Assembly (NCBI RefSeq): GCF_051401765.1
Contig: NW_027480546.1
Coordinates: forward strand, 806,001 to 870,000
Direction: 5' to 3'
DNA from: Calliopsis andreniformis
Taxonomy: Eukaryota > Arthropoda > Insecta > Hymenoptera > Andrenidae
Length of the DNA: 64,000 nt
Part shown: positions 31,057 to 42,600 of the stretch, piece by piece
Layout: each line of letters begins with the position of its first letter
Numbering within the stretch: position 1 is the stretch's first letter
Translations under genes and position numbers: made by a program
The notes under the pieces: model-generated
Told to the model about the DNA's origin: nothing
The model's database searches: none
Seen by the model: only the letters and a program-made list of their open reading frames with translations

Positions 31057-34000
31057 ATGTTGATCATAATAATCATACTAACAGCCATAATAATCATAGT
31101 GATCATCATAATAACTACAATAATCATAATAATCGTAATAGTAATGTTAATAAGCATAGCAATAATCCCAATAATCATAGAAACCATAATAATCTTAATG
31201 ATGATCATAATATCCATGATAATTATACCAAGATCTGTAATAATCATAATAATCATAATAATAACCATAATAGGAGCGGAAATAATCATAATATACATTA
31301 TACAACCCCTAACAAGTATAATAGTTGTAATAGCCATAATAATCATAATAGTCGTAATAATAACAATAATGAACTTGGAAATAATCGTAATAATCATTAT
31401 AATAGCCATAATAGCAATAAAAATCACAATAGCCGTAATAATCTGAATGGTGGTCATAATATTCATACTAACAATCATAATGATCATAGTAATCTTCATA
31501 ATAAACGGAATAGTCATGGAAATAATCTTAATAATCACTGTGATTATCGTAATAACCATAATCATCGTAATATCCATAATGATCTTAATGATGACCATAA
31601 TATTCATCATAATTATACCAAGATCCATAATAATCATAGTAACCATAAGTATAAACATAATAAGCTTTGAAATAATCATAATAACCGTTATACTAGCCAT
31701 AGTAACCATAATAATCATAATAACTATAATAATCATAATAGTCATAATAATAACCGTAATAAACTTGGAAATAATCATATTTATCTGTATAATAGCAATA
31801 ATAACCATAAAAATCATAATAGCCGTAATAATCTGAATGTTGATCCTAATAATCATACTAACAACCATAATAATCATAGTGACCACCATAATAACTACAA
31901 TAATCATAATAATCGTAATTGTAATGTTCATAAGCATAGCAATAATCACAATAATCATAGTAACCATAATAATCTTAATGATGATCATAATATACATGAT
32001 AATTATACCAAGATCCGTAATAATCATAATAATCATAATAATAACCATAATGGGTTCGGAAATAATCATAATATACATTATACTAGCCATAACAACCATA
32101 ATAGTCATAATAGCCATAATAATCATAATAGTCGTAATAATAACAATAATGAACTAGGAAATAATCGTAATAATCATTATAATAGTCATAATAGCCATAA
32201 AAATCACAATAGCCATAATAATCAGAATGGTGATCATAATAATCATACTAACAACCGTAATGGTCATAGTGATCATCATAATAAACAGAATAGTCATGGA
32301 AATAATCTTAGTAACCGTTATTATTAACGTAATAACCATAATCACCTTAATAACCATAATGATCTCAATGATGACCATAATATTCATCCTAATTATACTA
32401 AGACAAATAATAATCAGAGTAATCATAATAATAAACATAATAAGCTTTGAAATAATCATAATAACCTTTATACTAGCCATAGTAGCCATAATAATCATAA
32501 TAACTAGAATAATCATAATAGTCATAATAATCGCAATAACCATAATGATCTTAATGATGATCATGATATTCATCATATTTATACCAAGATCCATAATAAG
32601 CATAGTAACCATAATAATAAACATAATAAGTTTTGAAATAATCATAATAACCGTTATACTAGCCATAGTAACCATAATAATCATAATAACCGTAATAACC
32701 ATAATAATTATAGTAATAACCATAATAAGCTTGGAAATAATCATAATGAGCATTATACTAGCCATAATAGACATAATAACTATAATAATCATACTAGTCA
32801 TAATAATACCCATAATAAACTTGGAAATAATCATATTTATCATTATAATAGCTATAATAATCATAAAAATCATAATAGCCATAATAATCTGAATGTTGAT
32901 CCTAATAATCATACTAACAACCATAATAATCATAGTGATCATCATAATAACTACAATAATCATAATAATCGTAATTGTAATGTTAATAAGCATAGCAATA
33001 ATCACAATAATCATAGTAACCATAATAATCTTAATGATGAACATAATATCCATGATAATTATACCAAGATCCGTAATAATCATAATAATCATAAAAATAA
33101 CCATAATGGGTTCGGAAATAATCATAATATACATTATACTAGCCATATCAACCATAATAGTCATAATAGCCCTAATAATCATAATAGTCGTAATAATAAC
33201 AATAATGAACTTGGAAATAATCGTAATAATCATTATAATAGTCATAATAGCCATAAAAATCACAATAGCCATAATAATCAGAATGGGGATCATAATAATC
33301 ATACTAACAGCCATAATAGTCATAGTGATCATCATAATAACTACAATAATCATAATAATCGTAAATGTAATGTTAATAAGCATAGCAATAATCACAATAA
33401 TCATGGTAACCATAATAATCCTAATGATGATCATAATATCCTTGATAATTATACCAAGATCCGTAATAATCATAATAATCATAATAATAACCATAATAGG
33501 AGCGGAAATAATCATAATATACATTATACAACCCCTAACAAGTATAATAGTTGTAATAGCCATAATAATCATAATAGTCGTAATAATAACAATAATGAAC
33601 TTGGAAATAATCGTAATAATCATTATAATAGCCATAATAGCAATAAAAATCACAATAGCCGTAATAATCTGAATGGTGGTCATAATATTCATACTAACAA
33701 TCATAATGATCATAGTAATCATCATAATAAACAGAATAGGCATGGAAATGATCTTAATAATCATTATTATTATCGTAATAACCATAATCACCTTAATAAC
33801 CATAATGATATCAATGATGACAATAATATTCATCATAATTATACTAACTCAAATAATAATCAGAGTAATCATAATAATAAACAAAATAAGCTTTGAAATA
33901 ATCATAATAACCTTTATACTAGCCATAGTAGCCATAATAATCATCATAACTAGAATAATCATAATAGTCATAATAATCGCAATAACCATAATGATCTTAA

Positions 34001-35235
34001 TGATGATCATGATATTCATCATAATTATACCAAGATCCATAATAAGCATAGTAACCATAATAATAAACATAATAAGCTTTGAAATAATCATAATAACCGT
34101 TATACTAGCCATAGTAACCATAATAATCATAATAACCATAATAGTCATAATAATTATAGTAATAACCATAATAAGCTTTGAAATAATCATATTTATCATT
34201 ATAATAGCAATAATAACCATAAAAATCATAATAGCCATAATAATCTGAATGTTGATCCTAATAATCATACTAACAACCATAATAATCATAGTGATCATCA
34301 TAATAACTACAATAATCATAATAATCGTAATTGTAATGTTAATAAGCATAGCAATAATCACAATAATCATAGTAACCATAATAATCTTAATGATGATCAT
34401 AATATCCATGATAATTATACCAAGATCCGTAACAATCATAATAATCATAATAATAACCCTAATGTGTTCGGAAATAATCATAATATACATTATACTTGCC
34501 ATAACAACCATAATAGTCGTAATAGCCATAATAATCATAATAGTCGTAATAATAACAATAATGAACTTGGAAATAATGGTAATAATCATTATAATAGTCA
34601 TAATAGCCATAAAAATCACAATAGCCATAATAATCAGAATGGTGATCATAATAATCATACTAGCAACCATAATGATCATAGTAACCATCATAATAAACAG
34701 AATAGTCATGGAAATAACCTTAATAATCATTATTATTAACGTAATAACCATAATGATCTTAATGATGACCATAATATTCATCATAATTATACCCAGACAT
34801 ATAATAATCAGAGTAATCATAATAATAGGCATAATAAGCTTTGAAATAATCATAATAACCTTAATACTATCCATAATAACCATAATAATCATAATACCTA
34901 GAATAATCATAATAGTCATAATAATCGCAATAACCATAATGATCTTAATGATGATCATGATATTCATCATAATTATACCAAGATCCATAATAAGCATTGT
35001 AACCATAATAATAAACATAATAAGCTTTGAAAGAATCATAATAACCGTTATACTAGCCATAGTAGCCATAATAACCATAATAACCATAATAATCATAATA
35101 ATTATAGTAATAACCATAATAAGCTTGGAAATTTTCATAATAAGCATTATACTAGCCATAATAATCATAATAACCATAATAATCATAATAATTATAATAA
35201 TAACCGTGATAAACTTGGAAATAATCATATTGATC
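31057..35235 (+). repeat. Satellite block leading to the LTR insertion
   Basis: Landmark intervals are 780, 1,056 and 1,356 bp. The GGAGCGG/ACAACCCC module is still present near 31272 and 33500, but the 19-bp-deletion module is not seen after 30509. The last about 120 bp before the LTR hold several substitutions not seen in other units (GAAATTTTCATAA near 35130, CCGTGATAAAC near 35203, ATATTGATCATT near 35227), so this stretch has drifted. Confidence 0.75.
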
Positions 35236-35240
35236 ATTAT
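35236..35240 (+). repeat. Target-site duplication, left copy (ATTAT)
   Basis: ATTAT immediately precedes the TGTTAG terminus of the insertion and is repeated immediately after its AAACA end. Other satellite units read ATCATTATAATAGC here with a single ATTAT, so the second copy arose at insertion. Five bases is the usual duplication for many LTR retrotransposon integrases. Confidence 0.92.
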
Positions 35241-35275
35241 TGTTAGAATCGCTTAAAGGAAGTGATCTAACTGGG

Positions 35276-35283
35276 GTCCGGAC
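35276..35283. other. 8-bp palindrome GTCCGGAC in the LTR
   Basis: Perfect self-complementary octamer 35 bp inside the LTR end. Such a site could be bound by a dimeric protein, but no function is shown. Confidence 0.5.
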
Positions 35284-35328
35284 AAGGTGAGAATGAGGGT
35301 ACAGAAAGAAACAAATACTCGATTAAAT

Positions 35329-35354
35329 TTAAGTCGGCCCTTAAAAGGACTTAA
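35329..35354. other. LTR inverted repeat TTAAGTC/GACTTAA
   Basis: Seven-base arms at 35329-35335 and 35348-35354 around a 12-base loop that itself holds CCTT and AAGG, so two alternative hairpins compete. Confidence 0.6.
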
Positions 35355-35637
35355 GTACGACGTTTATTTAGTCACTCTTTATCTTTGGGGCTGGGGGTGG
35401 ATGAGGTCCTCGGCGGCTCCTTTGGTTTGTTGGAGTGGTTCCGAGGGCCTTGGTTTTGGACGCCGGTCAGCGACGTTGGCGTCTGAAACGAAAATAGCGG
35501 CAGAACCGCGACGGTAAGCGAGAGCGTAAGTCAAGCTATACCAAATAGTATCGACTCCTGGCTGTGACAACAAGCCTGTATGGAGGGGATAGCCATACCT
35601 TGCTTGTAACGCAAAGGTAAAGCAGTGGACTGTGTGA

Positions 35638-35670
35638 TCGACTTTCCTTTAAAATTAAAGGGATCGTCGA
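35638..35670. other. LTR hairpin with CCTTTAA/TTAAAGG core
   Basis: Core arms 35646-35652 and 35655-35661 are separated by two bases. An outer pair, TCGAC at 35638-35642 and GTCGA at 35666-35670, extends the stem after a small internal loop. Confidence 0.65.
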
Positions 35671-35713
35671 CCTGCAAGTGCGTAGAGATGAGAAACCTCT
35701 TCTCCACGTCTTA

Positions 35714-35734
35714 TGCACCTTTTAAAGAGGTGCA
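35714..35734. other. LTR inverted repeat TGCACCT/AGGTGCA
   Basis: Perfect 7-base arms at 35714-35720 and 35728-35734 with a 7-base TTTAAAG loop. Its right arm ends only 8 bp before the next hairpin. Confidence 0.65.
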
Positions 35735-35742
35735 CGTCGGTT

Positions 35743-35766
35743 GAATCTCTGCGAGAGCAGAGGTTC
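35743..35766. other. LTR hairpin, 10-bp stem with GAGA tetraloop
   Basis: GAATCTCTGC (35743-35752) pairs with GCAGAGGTTC (35757-35766), with one G-U pair if transcribed from the + strand. The loop is GAGA, which matches the stable GNRA class of RNA tetraloops. A structured RNA in the LTR transcript is inferred, not shown. Confidence 0.7.
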
Positions 35767-35851
35767 GCGAGCGTTGAAATGCACTGTCCCTAGCTGGTGC
35801 TAGGCTCAGAGGCAGGTGACGGCCAGAGACTCCACTACACCGTTCACCTAG

Positions 35852-35876
35852 CCGTGTGCATCTATTCGTCACACGG
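35852..35876. other. LTR hairpin CCGTGTG/CACACGG
   Basis: Perfect 7-bp, GC-rich stem (35852-35858 with 35870-35876) and an 11-base loop. Confidence 0.65.
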
Positions 35877-36083
35877 GGGTTGCTTCTAAACGGTTAGTGA
35901 GGCGCGAGTAACGTAGAGGTGATAGGCACTTACGTTTACTCTGTCTGGATTTGCCCGTCAAACAAGGCTACTGAGCAGTGGGTTCGGTGCTCTTCCGACG
36001 ATAAGCAAACTCAGAGAATCGTGAAAATCACCGATTCCAAGAGTGTGTTCAATCGTTTTTTGCAATCTCTTTTTTGCAAGCTG

Positions 36084-36128
36084 ATTCGTCTGTCGCACGT
36101 ATAATACGTGTTGATCGAACAGACGAAT
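36084..36128. promoter_or_regulatory. Nested inverted repeats around a TATAATA core in the LTR
   Basis: Outer arms ATTCGTCTGT (36084-36093) and ACAGACGAAT (36119-36128) are perfect complements. Between them lies the 15-bp odd palindrome CACGTATAATACGTG (36096-36110), which contains TATAATA. The arrangement would suit a promoter or a dimer-binding site, and a TCAGT initiator-like word follows at 36158-36162, but the spacing (about 58 bp) is too long for an ordinary TATA-initiator pair. Promoter function is therefore a weak inference; the symmetry is certain. Confidence 0.5.
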
Positions 36129-36309
36129 AGACTAAGCCGCAAGAGAAGATCGTTCGGTCAGTGAGGATTCTGCTCTTCGAGTACTTCGAGCTTGTTGGAG
36201 AAACCAAGAAGCTCTGTTTGAAGTAACCTCGAAATGGCTGTACTTCTACTGATCGAACTGTTACCTGTCAAAGACTGGCACAAGACTGACTGCGAGAGTT
36301 GCGCGTGTC

Positions 36310-36325
36310 TCCGCGAAAGCGCGGA
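36310..36325. other. LTR hairpin TCCGCG/CGCGGA
   Basis: Six-base GC-rich arms at 36310-36315 and 36320-36325 close an AAAG loop. Confidence 0.6.
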
Positions 36326-36518
36326 ATACGCTCGTTAGCCACCACGCGGCGCTCGCTAATCAAACTGTGTCCTTTTCTAATCTTCGACAACTTTCTCTCT
36401 CTTTCCTTCAGGCTCGAACAGCTGACACAGGTCGTTCACCTGTTCGAGTTTAACTGTAATTTTCTAAAAACGAGTCCTTCGTCAAATTCACCGTGTTTGT
36501 TATTAGTGACACTGAATC

Positions 36519-36545
36519 CCCAACCGAAGGCGACCTTCGGTTGGG
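36519..36545. other. LTR hairpin, perfect 12-bp stem with CGA loop
   Basis: CCCAACCGAAGG (36519-36530) and CCTTCGGTTGGG (36534-36545) are perfect complements around CGA. It is the strongest hairpin in the insertion, lying 71 bp before the LTR end. In that position it could act in RNA packaging, 3'-end formation or termination; no such role can be read from the sequence. Confidence 0.75.
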
Positions 36546-36569
36546 CGCGTCGATCAACATACAACGGCT

Positions 36570-36582
36570 TTTCGTAACGAAA
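36570..36582. other. LTR 13-bp odd palindrome TTTCGTAACGAAA
   Basis: Arms TTTCGT and ACGAAA flank a central A at 36576, 25 bp after the 12-bp-stem hairpin. Confidence 0.55.
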
Positions 36583-36616
36583 TAGAGTTCTCAATATATT
36601 AACTCTTTTTTAAACA

Positions 36617-36621
36617 ATTAT
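36617..36621 (+). repeat. Target-site duplication, right copy (ATTAT)
   Basis: Direct repeat of 35236-35240. It is followed by AATAGCAATAATAACC, exactly the satellite continuation expected after ATTAT in undisturbed units. Confidence 0.92.
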
Positions 36622-39600
36622 AATAGCAATAATAACCATAAAAATCATAATAGCCATAATAATCTGAATGTTGATCCTAATAATCATACTAACAACCATA
36701 ATAATCATAGTGATCATCATAATAACTACAATAATGATAATAATCGTAATTGTAATGTTAATAAGCATAGCAATAATCACAATAATCATAGAAACCATAA
36801 TAATCTTAATGATGATCATAATATCCATGATAATTATACCAAGATCCGTAATAATCATAATAATCATAATAATAACCATAATAGGTTCGGAAATAATCAT
36901 AATATACATTATACTAGCCATATCAACCATAATAGTCATAATAGCCCTAATAATCATAATAGTCGTAATAATAACAATAATGAACTTGGAAATAATCGTA
37001 ATAATCATTATAATAGTCATAATAGCCATAAAAATCACAATAGCCATAATAATCAGAATGGTGATCATAATAATCATACTAACAACCATAATGATCATAG
37101 TAATCATCATAATAAACAGAATAGTCATGGAAATAATCTTAATAATCGTTATTATTAACGTAATAACCATAATCACCTTAATAACCGTAATGATCTCAAT
37201 GATGACCATAATATTCATCATAATTATACTAAGACAAATAATAATCAGAGTAATCATAATAATAAACATAATAAGATTTGAAATAATCATAATAACCTTT
37301 ATAATAGCCATAATAACCATAATAATCATAATAACTAGAATAATCATAATAGTCATAATAATCGGATTAACCATAATGATCTTAATAATGATCATGATAT
37401 TCATCATAATTATACCAAGATCCATAATAAGCATAGTAACCATAATAATAAACATAATAAGCTTTGAAATAATCATAATAACCGTTATACTAGCCATAGT
37501 AACCATAATAATCATAATAACCATAATAGTCATAATAATTATAGTAATAACCATAATAAGCTTTGAAATAATCATAATAACCGTTATACTAGCCATAGTA
37601 ACCATAATAATCATAATAACTATAATAATCATAATAGTGATAATAATAACCGTAATAAACTTGGAAATAATCATATTTATCATTATGATAGCAATAATAA
37701 CCATAAAAATCATAATAGCCATAATAATCTGAATGTTGATCCTAATAATCATACTAACAACCATAATAATCATAGTGATCATCATAATAAACAGAATAGG
37801 CATGAAAATAATCTTAATAATCATTATTATTATCGTAATAACCATAATCACCTTAATAACCATAATGATATCAATGATGACAATAATATTCATCATAATT
37901 ATACTAACTCAAATAATAATCAGAGTAATCATTATAATAAACAAAATAAGCTTTGAAATAATCATAATAACCTTTATACTAGCCATAGTAACCATAATAA
38001 TCATAATAACTAGAATAATCATAATAGTCATAATAATCGCAATAACCATAATGATCTTAATGATGATCATGATATTCATCATAATTATACCAAGATCCAT
38101 AATAAGCATAGTAACCATAATAATAAACATAATAAGTTTTGAAATAATCATAATAACCGTTATACTAGCCATAGTAACCATAATAATCATAATAACCGTA
38201 ATAACCATAATAATTATAGTAATAACCATAATAAGCTTGGAAATAATCATAATGAGCATTATACTAGCCATAATAGACATAATAACTATAATAATCATAC
38301 TAGTCATAATAATACCCATAATAAACTTGGAAATAATCATATTTATCATTATAATAGCTATAATAATCATAAAAATCATAATAGCCATAATAATCTGAAT
38401 GTTGATCCTAATAATCATACTAACAACCATAATAATCATAGTGATCATCATAATAACTACAATAATCATAATAATCGTAATTGTAATGTTAATAAGCATA
38501 GCAATAATCACAATAATCATAGTAACCATAATAATCTTAATGATGAACATAATATCCATGATAATTATACCAAGATCCGTAATAATCATAATAATCATAA
38601 AAATAACCATAATGGGTTCGGAAATAATCATAATATAAATTATACTAGCCATATCAACCATAATAGTCATAATAGCCCTAATAATCATAATAGTCGTAAT
38701 AATAACAATAATGAACTTGGAAATAATCGTAATAATCATTATAATAGTCATAATAGCCATAAAAATCACAATAGCCATAATAATCAGAATGGTGATCATA
38801 ATAATCATACTAACAACCATAATGATCATAGTGATCATCATAAAAACTACAATAATCATAATAATCGTAATTGTAATGTTAATAAGCTTAGCAATAATCA
38901 CAATAATCATAGTAACCATAATAATCTTAATGATGATCATAATATTCATGATAATTACATCAAGATCCGTAATAATCATAATAATCATAATAATAACCAT
39001 AATGGGTTTGGAAATAATCATAATATACATTATACTAGCCATAACAACCATAATAGTCATAATAGCCATAATAATCATAATAGTCGTAGTAATAACAATA
39101 ATGAACCTGGAAATAATCGTAATAATCATTACAATAGTCATAATAGCCATAAAAATCACAATAGCCATAATAATCTGAATGGTGATCATAATAATCATAC
39201 TAACAACCATAATGATCATAGTAATCATCATAATAAACAGAATAGTCATGGAAATAATCTTAATAATCATTATTATTAACGTAATAACAATAATCATCGT
39301 AATAACCATAATGATCTCAATGATGACCATAATATTCATCCTAATTATACTAAGACAAATAATAATCAGCGTAATCATAATAATAAACATAATAAGCTTT
39401 GAAATAATCATAATAACCTTCATACTAGCCATAATAACCATAATAATCATAATAACTAGAATAATCATAATAGTCATAATAATCGCAATAATCATAATGA
39501 TCTTAATGATGATCATGATATTCATCATAATTATACCAAGATCCATAATAAGCATAGTAACCATAATAATAAACATAATAAGCTTTGAAATAATCATAAT

Positions 39601-42600
39601 AACCGTTATACTAGCCATGGTAACCATAATAATCATAATAACTATAATAATCATAATAGTGATAATAATAACCGTAATAAACTTGGAAATAATCATATTT
39701 ATCATTATAATAGCAATAATAACCATAAAAATCATCATAGCCATAATAATCTGAATGTTGATCCTAATAATCATACTGACAACCATAATAATCATAGTGA
39801 TCATCATAATAACTACAATAATGATAATAATCGTAATTGTAATGTTAATAAGCATAGCAATAATCACAATAATCATAGTAACCATAATAATCTTAATGAT
39901 GATCATAATATCCATGATAATTATACCAAGATCTGTAATAATCATAATAATCATAATAATAACCATAATAGGTTCGGAAATAATCATAATATACATTATA
40001 CTACCCCTAACAACTATAATAGTCATAATAGCCATAATAATCATAATAGTCGTAATAATAACAATAATGAATTTGGAAATAATCGTAATAATTATTATAA
40101 TAGTCATAATAGCCATAAAAATCACAATAGCCATAATAATCAGAATGGTGATCATAATAATCATACTAGCAACCATAATGATCATGGTAATCATCATAAT
40201 AAACAGAATAGTCATGGAAATAATCTTAATAATCATTATTATTAACGTAATAACCATAATCATCGTAATAACCATAATGATCTCAATGATGACCATAATA
40301 TTCATCCTAATTATACTAAGACAAATAATAATCAGAGTAATCATAATAATAAACATAATAAGCTTTGAAATAATCATAATAACCTTTATACTAGCCATAA
40401 TAACCATAATAATCATAATAACAAGAATAATCATAATAGTCATAATAATCGCAATAACCATAATGATCTTAATGATGATCATGATATTCATCATAATTAT
40501 ACCAAGATCCATAATAAGCATAGTAACCATAATAATAAACATAATAAGCTTTGAAATAATCATAATAACCGTTATACTAGCCATAGTAACCATAATAATC
40601 ATAATAATTATAGTAATAAGCATAATAAGCTTTGAAATAATCATAACAACCGTTATACTAGCCATAGTAACCATAATAATCATAATAACCATAATAATCA
40701 TAATAATTATAGTAATAACCATAATAAGCTTGGAAATATTCATAATAAGCATTATACTAGCCATAATAATCATAATAACCATAATAATCATAATAATTAT
40801 AATAATAACCGTAATAAACTTGGAAATAATCATATTTATCATTATAATAGCAATAATAACCATAAAAATCATAATAGCCATAATAATCTGAATGTTGATC
40901 CTAATAATCATACTAACAACCATAATAATCATAGTGATCATCATAATAACTACAATAATCATAATAATCGTAATTGTAATGTTAATAAGCATAGCAATAA
41001 TCACAATAATCATAGTAACCATAATAATCTTAATGATGATCATAATATCCATGATAATTATATCAAGATCCGTAATAATCATAATAATCATAATAATAAC
41101 CATAATGGGTTCGGAAATAACCATAATATACATCATACTAGCCATATCAACCATAATAATCATAATAGCCCTAATAATCATAATAGTCGTAATAATAACA
41201 ATAATGAACCTGGAAATAATCGTAATAATCATTATATTAGTCATAATAGCCAGAAAAATCACAATAGCGATAATAATCAGAATGGTGATCATAATAATCA
41301 TACTAACAACCATAATCATCATAGTGATCATCATAATAACTACAATAATCATAATAATCGTAATTGTAATGTTAATAAGCTTAGCAATAATCACAATAAC
41401 CATAGTAACCGTAATAATCTTAATGATGATCATAATATTCATGATAATTACATCAAGATCCGTAATAATCATAATAATCATAATAATAAACATAATGGGT
41501 TTGGAAATAATCATAATATACATTATACTAGCCATAACAACCATAATAGTCATAATAGCCATAATAATCATAATAGTCGTAGTAATAACAATAATGAACC
41601 TGGAAATAATCGTAATAATCATTACAATAATCATAATAGCCATAAAAATCACAATAGCCATAATAATCTGAAAGGTGATCATAATAATCATACTAACAAC
41701 CATAATGATCATAGTAATCATCATAATAAACAGAATAGTCATGGAAATAATCTTAATAATCATTATTATTAACGTAACAGCCATAATCATCGTAATAACC
41801 ATAATGATCATAATGATGACCATAATATCCATCAAAATTATACCAAGACATATAATAATCACAGTAATCATAATAATAAACATAATAAGCTTTGAAATAA
41901 TCATAATAACCTTTATACTAGCCATAATAACCATAATAATCATAATAACTAGAATAATCATAATAGTCATAATAATCGCAATAACCATAATGATCTTAAT
42001 GATGATCATGATATTCATCATAATTATACCAAGATCCATAATAATCATAGTAACCATAATAACAACCATAATAAGCTTTGATATAATCATAATAACCGTT
42101 ATACTAGCCATAGTAACCATAATAATCACAATAACCATAATAATCATAATAATTATAGTAATAACCGTAATAAGCTTGGAAATAATCATAATAAGCGTTA
42201 TACTAGCCATAATAATCATAATAATCATAATAACTATAATAATCATAGTAGTCATAATAATAACCATAATAAACATGGAAATAATCATATTTATCGTTAT
42301 AATAGCAATAATAACAATAAAAATCATAATAGCCATAATAATCTCAATGTTGATCATAATCATCATACCGACAGCCATAATAATCATAGTGATCATCATA
42401 ATAACGACAATAATCATAATAATCGTAATTGTAATGTTAATAAGCATAGCAATAATCACAATAATCATAGTAACCATAATAATCTTAATGATGATCATAA
42501 TATCCATGATAATTATACCAAGATCCGTAATAATCATAATAATCATAATAATAACCGTAATGGGTTCGGAAATAACCATAATATACATCATACTAGCCTT

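Larger units (their letters stand above)
1..35240. repeat. AT-rich satellite array, left of the LTR (overall)
   Basis: Uninterrupted tandem satellite made of ATA, ATC, ACC, ATG and GTA-type triplets; the commonest short word is ATAATCATA. Two sampled lines give roughly 47% A, 32% T, 13% C and 8% G on the + strand. HindIII sites (AAGCTT, for example 305-310 and 491-496, 186 bp apart) and GATC sites recur regularly. The landmark ATGTTGATC recurs only in + orientation at 756, 1811, 3266, 4321, 5377, 6432, 7602, 8657, 10103, 11158, 12603, 14048, 15493, 16939, 17994, 19440, 20310, 21385, 22431, 23867, 24923, 25703, 26749, 27795, 28575, 30011, 31057, 31837, 32893 and 34249. No inversion and no unique sequence was seen. 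Role is inferred to be structural heterochromatin; this is not shown by the sequence. Confidence 0.97.
35241..36616. mobile_element. Solo LTR of an LTR retrotransposon, 1,376 bp
   Basis: Begins TGTTAGAATC and ends TTTTTTAAACA: canonical TG...CA ends with a 4-bp terminal inverted repeat TGTT/AACA, flanked by a perfect ATTAT duplication. Deleting it with one ATTAT restores the normal satellite and gives a landmark interval of 1,038 bp (34249 to 36668 minus 1,381), within the family range. It has near-balanced base composition, unlike the array. I see no repeated ends inside, no primer-binding site, and no gag or pol coding, so it is one LTR rather than a complete or terminal-repeat-in-miniature element. 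A solo LTR is the known product of recombination between the two LTRs of a full element. TGTT ends and 5-bp duplications fit BEL/Pao, Gypsy and Copia alike, so the superfamily, and the orientation, are undetermined. Confidence 0.9.

Noticed and set aside
35321..35660. ATTAAA words as LTR polyadenylation signals (35322 and 35654)
   Set aside because: No AATAAA was seen, and the orientation of the LTR is unknown, so a site cannot be supported.
35287..36577. Short open stretches of 60-92 codons within the LTR
   Set aside because: Lengths expected by chance at this base composition, on both strands and overlapping, with no recognisable domain.
35241..36616. A complete small retroelement or a DNA transposon
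   Set aside because: No repeated ends inside and no long terminal inverted repeats; TG...CA ends and a 5-bp duplication fit a single LTR better.
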